Below, piece after piece: positions 51,912-58,743 of a stretch of 62,735 bases of DNA. The notes beneath the pieces are model-generated. The model saw only the letters and a list, made by a program, of their open reading frames with translations. It made no database searches and had not been told where the DNA came from. The stretch is from DAOTVX01 sp034436015 (GTDB lineage Bacteria; Chloroflexota; Anaerolineae; Anaerolineales; Villigracilaceae): NCBI GenBank assembly GCA_034436015.1, contig DAOTWG010000024.1:1-62735 (forward strand), written 5' to 3'. The position numbers and the translations under genes were made by a program. Position 1 is the first letter of the stretch. The number at the start of each line of letters is the position of its first letter.

Positions 51912-52535
51912 ATGGGAACGAAAAGAAAATTCTATGTGGTATGGAAAGGACGCCAGAAGGGTATCTTCTCCTCCTGGGAAGAGTGCGCCGCACAGGTTGT
52001 CGGCTACCCCGGCGCAGTGTACAAAGCGTTCGAGACGCTTGACGCCGCCGAGCGCGCCTTGCAAGGACGTTTCCAGGACTACGGTGGCGTGAAGACACAG
52101 ACGCAGCCACGGCTTCTTTCCCCAACACCACCCGTCGCCGAAAGCTACTGTGTGGACGCCTCCTGTTTGGGCAATCCGGGTTTGCTGGAATATCGCGGCG
52201 TGTATACAGCCAATGGACAGGAAATCTTCCGCGAGGGGCCCTTCCAGAACGGGACGAACAACGTGGGTGAATTCCTGGCGATTGTCCACGCGCTGGCTTG
52301 GATGAAAACGCAAGGCATCGCCGCGCCGCTCTACACCGACTCGGCCATTGCCATCGGCTGGGTAAAACGCGGGAAGTGCCTCACCGACCTCAAGCCCGAT
52401 GAGAAGAACGCGCCGTTGTTCGATCGGATTGCCCGCGCCGAGCGTTGGCCCCAGGAGAACGGCATCCATGTTCCCATCCTCAAGTGGGATACCGAAGCCT
52501 GGGGCGAGATTCCGGCCGATTTCAAGCGGAAATAA
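51912..52535 (+). CDS. rnhA: Ribonuclease H with viroplasmin-like N-terminal domain
   Basis: 207 residues. Residues of about 5-55 form an RNase H1 N-terminal hybrid-binding (viroplasmin) domain (FYVVWKGRQKGIFSSWEECAAQVVGYPGAVYKAF in pieces). The catalytic domain carries Asp (YCVDASCLGNPG), Glu (NVGEFLAIVHALAWM), Asp (LYTDSAIAIGWV) and a final Asp (LKWDTEAWGEIPADF). It would cut the RNA strand of RNA-DNA hybrids. It follows the solute-binding protein with only 1 nt between them. Confidence 0.9.
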   Translation: MGTKRKFYVVWKGRQKGIFSSWEECAAQVVGYPGAVYKAFETLDAAERALQGRFQDYGGVKTQTQPRLLSPTPPVAESYCVDASCLGNPGLLEYRGVYTANGQEIFREGPFQNGTNNVGEFLAIVHALAWMKTQGIAAPLYTDSAIAIGWVKRGKCLTDLKPDEKNAPLFDRIARAERWPQENGIHVPILKWDTEAWGEIPADFKRK

Positions 52536-53001
52536 GGTGACCTGGAAATTGTCTCGCACCTTCATCGCCGCATAGGGGCATGACAACGCACTGGTTAGAA
52601 AAGGAGATTTGCTCCCGAAAATCAAGTCGCGTGTCGCAAGGTATTAGCGGAGCAGAGGTTCGTATATCGAGTTCTGCTTACCTTACCTGACAATCGCTCT
52701 GCTTTCCCCCTGTCGTCCATCTTCCCCTCCCCCTGACGCCAACGATCTCCCCTTCGCCATACCCACAGTCCACGCCTTCCTCGACGAAAAAATTCCCTGC
52801 CCATCCGGCAGATAATACTCCAGCCTAGGCAGAGTGCGAGCCAAAGCGCCTTCCCCGCTCTATCTGCCTGGCTATTGGCCCACCGAGATGAGTTTCCACA
52901 AAGGCCGGGTATCGGAGTACACCGACGGCAACCAGAACGTACCAATCCTCTGTCAGAGCCTGGGGAGAACCCATCGACGCCAGCCGGAAAGGAGAATCCC
53001 A
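52536..53001. other. 466-nt stretch without a supported gene
   Basis: A minus-strand frame of about 125 codons (52622-53002) begins at an ATG overlapping the TGA of the adenosine deaminase gene. Its product is Arg/Gly/Trp-rich, matches nothing I know and lacks normal composition. Other minus-strand frames hold short protein-like pieces (EDWYVLVAVG; LEYYLPDGQG), which suggests a decayed gene. No gene is called. Confidence 0.4.
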
Positions 53002-54009
53002 TCACCGTGATTCGTTCTGCCGACGGACGCGCAGCACCTGCTTTTCCGCTTCGTTCAGGAAGGCCACCTCCAGCGCGTTCACCTGCGCCTGACGAATGTG
53101 CGCCGCGTCCAAACCGGCTCGCGGCGCGGCCACTTCATATTCATGACGCAACGTGATGCCGCTGATGCCGGGATCGTCGGTGTTGATGGTGGCCAGAATG
53201 CCGTGTTCGAGGAAACGGCGCAAAGGGTGAGCAGCGTAATCGTCCACGCAACTGGTCTGCACATTGCTCGTTAAGCAGGATTCAACCCCGACTCGTCGCT
53301 CGGCCAGATAATCGAGAAGCGCCGGATCCTCGATCGCGCGCGCGGCATGCCCCAGGCGTTCGGCACCCAGAACGCGAATCGCCTGCCAGATGTTCTCCGG
53401 CCCGGCCGCCTCGCCCGCGTGGACGGTAATGTGCCAGCCAACCTGGCGCGCCCGGCGAAAGTGCTCCAAGAACCATTCCGGCGGAAAATTCGCCTCATCG
53501 CCCGCCAGGTCAAGGGCAACAATGTGTTGCCGCTGCGTAAACAGCGCCTCCAGTTCCTGGAGAGCGATTGCCGCGCCATACGTGCGACTCAAGATGCCGA
53601 TCAATTGTACACGCACGCCGAAATCCCGCTGACCGGCCTGCACTCCATCCACCACAGCTTCAACCACACCAGCCGGACTCAGACCATGAACTTCGGCCAT
53701 GAACCAGGGACTGAAGCGCAGCTCGACATAGTCTATCCCTTCGCGCTGCGCATCCTCCACATTTTCATAGGCAATGCGGCGCACCGCCGCATAATCCACC
53801 ATCACAGCCCGCGCCCAATGGAAGCGTGCGATGAACGCCATTACCCCCGGCTGCGGTTCGGTAATCTGAACATGCGGCCGCAGACTCGCCTCATCCCAGG
53901 CCGGGAGAGGCACCCCATGTTCACACCCTACATTGAGAATGGTCTGCAGGCGGACGTTGCCGTCCAGGTGGCGGTGCAGATCAAGGAGCGGCAGCGAGGC
54001 GTCAATCAA
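53002..54009 (-). CDS. add: Adenosine deaminase-family amidohydrolase
   Basis: 335 residues, zinc amidohydrolase. The first metal motif LDLHRHLDGNVR (His12, His14), GIDYVELRFSPWFM, the HAGEAAGPENIW segment (third His and catalytic Glu), RLGHAARAI, SCLTSNVQT and the final metal Asp in NTDDPGISG are all present. It converts adenosine to inosine in purine salvage; related enzymes use adenine or aminofutalosine. It is preceded by a PilZ gene 5 nt upstream on the same strand. Confidence 0.9.
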   Translation of the reverse strand: MIDASLPLLDLHRHLDGNVRLQTILNVGCEHGVPLPAWDEASLRPHVQITEPQPGVMAFIARFHWARAVMVDYAAVRRIAYENVEDAQREGIDYVELRFSPWFMAEVHGLSPAGVVEAVVDGVQAGQRDFGVRVQLIGILSRTYGAAIALQELEALFTQRQHIVALDLAGDEANFPPEWFLEHFRRARQVGWHITVHAGEAAGPENIWQAIRVLGAERLGHAARAIEDPALLDYLAERRVGVESCLTSNVQTSCVDDYAAHPLRRFLEHGILATINTDDPGISGITLRHEYEVAAPRAGLDAAHIRQAQVNALEVAFLNEAEKQVLRVRRQNESR

Positions 54010-54014
54010 TAGCG

Positions 54015-54383
54015 TTACTTCCAGGAATACGAATATTCTTCACGCGCGGCGTAGTTGTCCATGACATGTTGGATAAGTTGCTCATCCCCCGGCGGTAAAG
54101 CGACGATCTCGAAGCCAATGTTGTACACATTGGGCGCAAGGGGGTCCTGGCGATACCAGCGACTGCGCGCCCGGAAGGCCAGATAGGGCTTGTGCGCGGC
54201 GCGATCCTGCAAGTCAAGGCGGAACACATAATCCCGTCCCACCGGCAATGGCGTCGGGCTATCAAGCTTAAAACCAGTCAGACTGATATCTGCCAGGTGA
54301 CCTACCATTTGGAGGGTGGCCGCGTCGTGCACAGGAAGATAATAGATAATCTGGCGTCGCTTCTGTCTCCTTCGTTCGTTCAT
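54015..54383 (-). CDS. PilZ-domain protein
   Basis: 122 residues from the ATG at 54383, which has AGGAGGAG upstream. The cyclic-di-GMP-binding pattern is RRQKRRQ near the N-terminus and DISLTGF (DxSxxG) about 25 residues later. The domain ends with YNIGFEIVALPPGDEQLIQHVM. It should bind c-di-GMP, but no cyclase or phosphodiesterase gene is in the window. A -10 box (TATAAT, 54424-54429 on the minus strand) overlaps the stop of the related broken gene upstream. It may control envelope traits such as the Tad system or glycan export. That link is inference. Confidence 0.85.
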   Translation of the reverse strand: MNERRRQKRRQIIYYLPVHDAATLQMVGHLADISLTGFKLDSPTPLPVGRDYVFRLDLQDRAAHKPYLAFRARSRWYRQDPLAPNVYNIGFEIVALPPGDEQLIQHVMDNYAAREEYSYSWK

Positions 54384-54424
54384 GGCCGCTCTCCTCCTGA
54401 ACAAAAACAGACGAGCACATCACA

Positions 54425-54802
54425 TTATAATATAGGGTTGGTAGTGGATGATAGCTTGTTGTCCCGGAAGCCGTAGAGAGCCACAATACGCCGGATAACC
54501 TCTTCCCCGTTCGCCGTGAGGCCGATGATTTCCAGGCCTATGTTGTAACGATGCCGATCGAGATCCGGCTGGCGCCAGATGCTTTTTGCAATGAATTCAA
54601 GGAAAGGCTGGTGCGCAATGTCCGCCGTGAGTTCGAGGCGCAGATTGAGGATCTGGTTGACCGGGATCGGATGGTCGGTAAGACTCCTCGCGCCTTTTTC
54701 TGTGATGTCTACCAGATTGCCAATTTACCCGCTACCTCTGGCATCATAAATACGCCCATTATAGCGCAGATAGCGGCGTTTCAGCCTGCGCCTTTCCTGC
54801 AT
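54425..54802 (-). pseudogene. PilZ-domain gene with in-frame TAA stop
   Basis: From the ATG at 54802 (behind CAGGAGA) the frame reads MQERRRLKRRYLRYNGRIYD and reaches a TAA at 54727-54725 after 25 codons. The same frame then continues for about 99 codons with clear PilZ features (GNLVDITEKGA, PIPVNQILNLRLEL, HRYNIGLEIIGLT) to a second stop at 54427-54425. A single substitution (for example AAA to TAA) would explain it. The gene has its own promoter. It is paralogous to the intact PilZ gene that follows. It is a pseudogene unless the stop is read through or is an error. Confidence 0.8.
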
Positions 54803-54829
54803 GAGAAGCATCTCCTGACTGCTATTATT

Positions 54830-54858
54830 AGTATAGAGCAAAATAACAGGAAAATCAA
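54830..54858 (-). promoter_or_regulatory. Promoter of the broken PilZ gene
   Basis: On the minus strand TTGATT (54858-54853) and TATACT (54835-54830) are spaced 17 nt, a near-consensus promoter 28 nt before the ATG. Its preservation suggests the downstream stop is recent or an error. Confidence 0.6.
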
Positions 54859-54928
54859 CACCCTGTTTTCTCCGCTCCCCAACTTCTCCTCCGCTATGTG
54901 TTCGCGGCAAAAAACCGGCGCCTTGCGT

Positions 54929-54934
54929 TATAAT
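54929..54934 (+). promoter_or_regulatory. -10 box giving a probable leaderless mRNA (NAD synthetase amidase)
   Basis: A perfect TATAAT ends 8 nt before the ATG at 54943. The short GAAGG next to the ATG is too close to act as a ribosome site, so a leaderless transcript is likely. Confidence 0.55.
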
Positions 54935-54942
54935 CGCGAAGG

Positions 54943-55797
54943 ATGAAGCTCAACATTGCTCTGGCTCAATTCGCAGCGCGGCTTGGCGATGTGCAAACCA
55001 ACCTCGAACGGCACCTAGCCCTCGCTCGCCAGGCGCGTCAAAGCGGCGCCGATCTGCTCCTCTTCCCGGAACTCTCGCTGACGGGCTATGCTCTACAGGA
55101 CCTGACGCCGGCCGTCTCCTGTCGCGCTACCGCCGACGACCCGGTGTTTTCCCACCTCCTGCAGGCCAGCCGCGACCTGGACCTCGTGGTCGGTTTTGTG
55201 GAGGAAGATCGCCGCAATCGCTTCTATATCGCTTCCGCCTACCTCTCCCAAGGGGAAGTCGTCCATATCCATCATAAGATTTACCTGCCTACGTATGGAA
55301 TGTTCGACGAGAGCCGTTTCTTTGCTCCGGGCAACTCGGCGCGCGCCTTCGAAACGCGCTTCGGGCGCGTCGGTCTGCTGATTTGCGAGGACTTCTGGCA
55401 CGTCTCGCCGCCATACTTGCTCTGGATAGACGGCGCCGACCTGCTCCTGTTCTCCTCCGCATCGCCCGGGCGCGGCCTGAGCGAGGAAGCGCGCCTCGAG
55501 TCGGCCGCCTGGGTGGAACATACCAACCGCGCCTATGCCGGCCTCTTCACCGTCTTCGTCGCCCACGCCAACCGCGCCGGCTATGAAGATGGTTTGAACT
55601 TTTGGGGCGGTTCCACGATCTTCGACCCCGACGGCCAACTTGTCCTCCATGCCCCCTACTTCGAAGAATGCCTACGGATGGCCGAAATTGACCTCAACCA
55701 ACTGCACCGCACTCGCGCACGCTTGCCCTTGCTGCGCGATGAGAAGCCGGAGTTTGTGCAGAAGGAATTGAAACGAATCTTGCAAAATGATACTTAA
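54943..55797 (+). CDS. Nitrilase-family amidase, probable glutaminase subunit of NAD synthetase
   Basis: 284 residues, carbon-nitrogen hydrolase. The catalytic triad is visible: Glu43 (FPELSLTGY), Lys112 (HHKIYLPTYG) and Cys148 (LLICEDFWH). The HHKIYLPTYGMFDE and EDFWH signatures match the glutaminase domain of glutamine-dependent NAD synthetases. Here that domain is a separate gene, with the synthetase encoded at 56223. It would supply ammonia from glutamine. The two genes are separated by a decayed toxin-antitoxin remnant. Confidence 0.88.
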   Translation: MKLNIALAQFAARLGDVQTNLERHLALARQARQSGADLLLFPELSLTGYALQDLTPAVSCRATADDPVFSHLLQASRDLDLVVGFVEEDRRNRFYIASAYLSQGEVVHIHHKIYLPTYGMFDESRFFAPGNSARAFETRFGRVGLLICEDFWHVSPPYLLWIDGADLLLFSSASPGRGLSEEARLESAAWVEHTNRAYAGLFTVFVAHANRAGYEDGLNFWGGSTIFDPDGQLVLHAPYFEECLRMAEIDLNQLHRTRARLPLLRDEKPEFVQKELKRILQNDT

Positions 55798-55848
55798 CTT
55801 TGTAAGTTGCAGTCTGATTCTGCATCCTTCTAAAGCATAGAGGCGGAA

Positions 55849-56226
55849 ATGGAAACCCTGATCATCGAGCGCGGTCAGATCGTCGTTCCCGCCCCCATAC
55901 GAAAACGTTACCGTCTAAGCAAAAGAAGCACCGATCCCTTCCGGATTGTGCTGCTTGAACTGTTCTCTCTCGCTTGCCGTGAACGAGGGGAAGGGGAAGA
56001 TGTCGCTGCAGTACGCCACACTATATTCAAACAGAGCGGAATACGAATTCTTTGGGAAGTGGAGGGGCCACCGTTACTTGCTGCAGGGAGAATCAAGGCG
56101 TGCTATCGTTTATCCACCGCAGATGCGATCTTCGCCGCTTGCGCCCTACGAGAGAAGTGCATTTATAACTCGGAACATGAGCCGCTATCTCGTCCTATCG
56201 AAGTGGAAAATTCCCCCTATCCATGA
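55849..56226 (+). pseudogene. Fused remnant of an AbrB antitoxin and a PIN toxin
   Basis: 125 codons. The first 25 residues (METLIIERGQIVVPAPIRKR) are the start of an AbrB/MazE-type antitoxin, broken off before its dimer core is complete. The remainder resembles the middle and end of a PIN-domain (VapC-like) toxin: GIRILWEVEGPPLLAAGRIKA in pieces and the acidic RLSTADAIFAACALRE. The PIN N-terminus with its first catalytic Asp is missing. A deletion across the antitoxin-toxin junction explains the fusion. It has a ribosome site and its stop overlaps the nadE start (ATGA), so it may now serve only to pass ribosomes on to nadE. Confidence 0.7.
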
Positions 56227-57044
56227 TAAATCTTTCCATCAACACTAACCTTGTACGAAAAGTCCTGACGGGGTTTCTCCGTTCGGAGATTACGCGCGCC
56301 GGCTTCACGCGTGCAGTGGTCAACCTCTCCGGCGGGCTAGATTCGTCTGTCTCGTGCGCGCTGGCTGCCGAGGCGTTGGGACCGGAAAACGTTCTGGCTT
56401 TGCGCCTCCCCTATAAGACTTCCGCGCCCGATTCGCTGGAACACGCCCAGTGGATCATTGACCAGTTTGGGGTGCAATCCCTGACGATTCCCATTACCGA
56501 GATGGTGGACCCGCTCGTGGAACGCTTCCCGGATATGGACCCCGTGCGCAAGGGCAACATCATGGCGCGCGTCCGAATGATGATTGCCTACGATCAGTCG
56601 GAGGCGTTTCGCGGCCTGGTGGTCGGCACGGGCAACAAGACGGAGATTCTACTAGGGTACACGACCCTCTACGGCGATTTGGCCTGCGCGTTGAATCCGA
56701 TTGGCGATCTCTATAAGACTCAGGTGCGTCAACTGGCGCGCACACTGGGTATCCCCGAAGTCATCCTTGCCAAGCCTCCCTCTGCCGACCTGTGGCTAGG
56801 TCAGACTGACGAAGGCGAACTGGGGTTCACGTACGACGAAGTGGATCGCCTGCTTTATCTCCTCGTGGACCAGCGCTACAGCCCACAGGAATGCATCGAG
56901 GCCGGCTTTGACGAAACCTTCGTGCGCAAGGTGATAGAACGTGTGCGGCGCAATCAGTTCAAACGCGTCCTGCCTCCCATTGCCAAACTTTCCCACCGCA
57001 CCGTCGGCTACGACTTTCTCTACCTGCGCGATTGGGGAACCTGA
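56223..57044 (+). CDS. nadE: NAD(+) synthetase
   Basis: 273 residues, adenine nucleotide alpha-hydrolase fold. Activates and amidates nicotinate adenine dinucleotide to NAD. The P-loop-like SGGLDSS is at residues 36-42. Also present are ARVRMMIAYDQSE, VVGTGNKTEILLGYTTLYGD, NPIGDLYKTQVRQLA, KPPSADLWLGQTDEGELG and the C-terminal QFKRVLPP. It is full length for the stand-alone form, with glutaminase activity provided by the gene at 54943. It is probably translated by coupling to the preceding remnant. Confidence 0.95.
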   Translation: MINLSINTNLVRKVLTGFLRSEITRAGFTRAVVNLSGGLDSSVSCALAAEALGPENVLALRLPYKTSAPDSLEHAQWIIDQFGVQSLTIPITEMVDPLVERFPDMDPVRKGNIMARVRMMIAYDQSEAFRGLVVGTGNKTEILLGYTTLYGDLACALNPIGDLYKTQVRQLARTLGIPEVILAKPPSADLWLGQTDEGELGFTYDEVDRLLYLLVDQRYSPQECIEAGFDETFVRKVIERVRRNQFKRVLPPIAKLSHRTVGYDFLYLRDWGT

Positions 57045-57209
57045 CCCTCCCGGCGCGGCCACGCCTTACCATACTGCTGCTCTGCATCACCGCCGCTAGA
57101 GGCGCTCTGGCGCTGGGCGCGGTCCTCTCGCCGGCCGGCGCCGGCCCATGCGACGATAACGAACCTGTCTTCCAGAATCTCATCCTACGATTCCTCTACG
57201 GTTTTGTAA

Positions 57210-57230
57210 AAACCGTTGACTTCACCGGTT
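57210..57230 (+). repeat. Dispersed 21-bp element, copy 2
   Basis: Second copy of the element at 4440-4460, sharing AAACCG and GACTTCACCGG with a 2-nt difference between them. Here the element includes the -35 box of the promoter at 57216 and has an AACCG/CGGTT inverted repeat. Confidence 0.45.
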
Positions 57231-57244
57231 ATCTGCTATATACT
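57216..57244 (+). promoter_or_regulatory. Strong sigma-70-type promoter
   Basis: TTGACT at 57216-57221 and TATACT at 57239-57244 with exactly 17 nt between them, the best promoter match in the window. Transcription would begin near 57251. Confidence 0.8.
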
Positions 57245-57250
57245 AAAAAA

Positions 57251-57330
57251 GGACACTGACCTATGAATGGGTTGAGAATACCCTCCTAATGATAAGGCGG
57301 CACGCGCTCTTGCTTAGCGCGTGCCGTTTT
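57251..57330 (+). ncRNA. Candidate small RNA or attenuator leader
   Basis: From the expected start point at about 57251 to the T-rich end of a terminator hairpin there are about 80 nt. They hold an 8-codon reading frame (57263-57289, MNGLRIPS) and a small GGGT/ACCC hairpin. The next gene starts 30 nt beyond the terminator. The leader could be a stand-alone small RNA or a transcription attenuator for the SWIM gene. No known RNA family is recognised. Confidence 0.5.
57299..57330 (+). terminator. Terminator hairpin in the leader before the SWIM gene
   Basis: A perfect 10-bp stem (GGCACGCGCT at 57299-57308 with AGCGCGTGCC at 57316-57325), a 7-nt loop, GTTTT and, slightly later, five T. Its position before the gene suggests conditional termination. 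Confidence 0.75.
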
Positions 57331-57360
57331 GCATCTTTTTCATAGTGAAGGAGTTTAACC

Positions 57361-57603
57361 ATGGATTCCGGAATGATTGGTAAAATTCATAAGGCAAGGC
57401 GGTATGCGCAGGAACGTCACCGATTCCACTTTAAAGTATTTACGGTTACCATTGACGGCGAGAACAACACGCATCGCGTCGAATTTGATCATGGGCAGTG
57501 GAACTGCGATTGCGCTTACTTCCGAACGCGTGGCCTGTGCACGCACACGATGGCGCTCGAGGAAGTTTTACAAGGGATGATCCCTACTCCTGTAGAGGCG
57601 TAG
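57361..57603 (+). CDS. SWIM zinc-finger protein
   Basis: 80 residues. The SWIM pattern CxC...CxH is clear: WNCDCAYFRTRGLCTHTMALEE at about 48-68, in pieces. The N-terminal half is basic and amphipathic. SWIM domains bind DNA or proteins. This one stands alone with no helicase domain. GAAGGAG lies 8 nt before the ATG. It is preceded by a strong promoter and an intervening terminator and followed by a strong terminator, so it is a monocistronic unit. Confidence 0.85.
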   Translation: MDSGMIGKIHKARRYAQERHRFHFKVFTVTIDGENNTHRVEFDHGQWNCDCAYFRTRGLCTHTMALEEVLQGMIPTPVEA

Positions 57604-57626
57604 GGTCACTCCGCTCCTTTCGGAAC

Positions 57627-57665
57627 CGCTGCGGCAGGGAAATCAATTCCCTGCCGCAGCGTTTT
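57627..57665 (+). terminator. Strong rho-independent terminator
   Basis: A perfect 15-bp stem (57627-57641 with 57647-57661), a 5-nt loop (ATCAA) and TTTT. It ends the SWIM gene transcript. Confidence 0.88.
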
Positions 57666-57669
57666 CGGG

Positions 57670-57675
57670 TAGAAT
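57670..57675 (+). promoter_or_regulatory. -10 box giving a probable leaderless mRNA (L,D-transpeptidase)
   Basis: TAGAAT ends 7 nt before the GTG start at 57683, and no ribosome site is present. The -35 region would fall inside the preceding terminator hairpin. Confidence 0.5.
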
Positions 57676-57682
57676 TCATTCC

Positions 57683-58735
57683 GTGTCACTGTTTTCTCGT
57701 CGCGATTTTCTCAAACTCGGCGTGCTGACGTTGAGCAGCATGGCCTTCAACCGGCTGTCTCTTGGGAGGCGCTCTGCCTGGAGCGCCTCGTTTTGGGAGA
57801 ACTGGTTTGAAGATGGGGAACTAGCGCGCGTGGCGTCCTCCTCCGTCAGCATCTACGAGAAACCCTCCGACGCGAGCCGCATCGTCGCGACTTGGCCGCG
57901 TGATTCCCTCCTCCACGTATACGAAACAGTAACTGCTGAAACGCCGGCCTACAACCCGGTCTGGTACCGCGTCTGGGGCGGCTACGTACATCGCGCCCGC
58001 GTGCAACGCGTGCGCGTCCGATACAACGATCCGCTGCGCGCCGTCCGTCCCGAGGGCCAACTGGCCGAGGTCACTGTCCCTTATACGCAAAGCTACCGCT
58101 TCCGTGATGGCGCCTGGCGTCCTCTCTACCGCCTCTATTACGGTACCGTACACTGGATTACGGCCGTGGAAGAGGGACCGGATGGCCACCCCTGGTATCG
58201 AATCGTTGACGAACTGGTCAAGGTTGCCTATCACGCTCCGGCCGGTCATTTGCGTCCCATCGCCGAGGAAGAACTCGCCCCTATCTCGCCGGAGATTCCT
58301 TTCGAAAAAAAGCGCATCGAGGTATCCTTGCAAGAGCAACGGCTGACCTGTTACGAAGAGGAGCACGTTGTTCTGCAGACGAAAATTTCCTCAGGCCTCC
58401 CCAAACGGGATATGACCACACCCACAGGAGAATATCATATTCAGAGCAAATATCCCTCCAAGCACATGGGCAACGGTTCTCTGGCCTCCGATATCGAGGC
58501 ATATGAATTGGTAGGTGTGCCCTGGACTTGCTTTTTCACTGGGAAAGGACACGCCTTACACGGCGCCTACTGGCATGACAATTTCGGGACACCGATGAGC
58601 CGCGGCTGCATCAACCTGACCCTCGCGGATGCGTTGTTCATTTTCCGCTGGAGTGCGCCCACTTTAGAAATGAGCGAGTTGACCACCCGCCGTCCGTATA
58701 GGATTGGGTTTGGGACAACACTAGTCATCTCCTGA
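57683..58735 (+). CDS. L,D-transpeptidase with Tat-type signal
   Basis: 350 residues from a GTG. The N-terminus SRRDFLKLGVLTLSSMAF is a twin-arginine signal. SH3-like segments follow (about 50-190; SSVSIYEKPSDASRIVATWP, WYRVWGGYVHRARVQRV). The YkuD catalytic domain occupies about 210-345, with HGAYWHDNFG and the active-site MSRGCINL. It cross-links peptidoglycan or attaches proteins to it, outside the membrane. GTG is preferred because the signal sequence begins there. The next gene starts 8 nt downstream. Confidence 0.9.
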   Translation: MSLFSRRDFLKLGVLTLSSMAFNRLSLGRRSAWSASFWENWFEDGELARVASSSVSIYEKPSDASRIVATWPRDSLLHVYETVTAETPAYNPVWYRVWGGYVHRARVQRVRVRYNDPLRAVRPEGQLAEVTVPYTQSYRFRDGAWRPLYRLYYGTVHWITAVEEGPDGHPWYRIVDELVKVAYHAPAGHLRPIAEEELAPISPEIPFEKKRIEVSLQEQRLTCYEEEHVVLQTKISSGLPKRDMTTPTGEYHIQSKYPSKHMGNGSLASDIEAYELVGVPWTCFFTGKGHALHGAYWHDNFGTPMSRGCINLTLADALFIFRWSAPTLEMSELTTRRPYRIGFGTTLVIS

Positions 58736-58743
58736 GCGTCTCT

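Noticed and set aside
52622..53002. Minus-strand frame of about 125 codons overlapping the adenosine deaminase stop
   Set aside because: The start position is attractive (TGATG), but the Arg/Gly/Trp-rich product looks like non-coding translation. Reported only as a stretch without a supported gene.
57032..57259. 75-codon frame after nadE with a hydrophobic N-terminus
   Set aside because: It begins inside nadE in another frame, lacks a ribosome site and runs across the strong promoter at 57216-57244.
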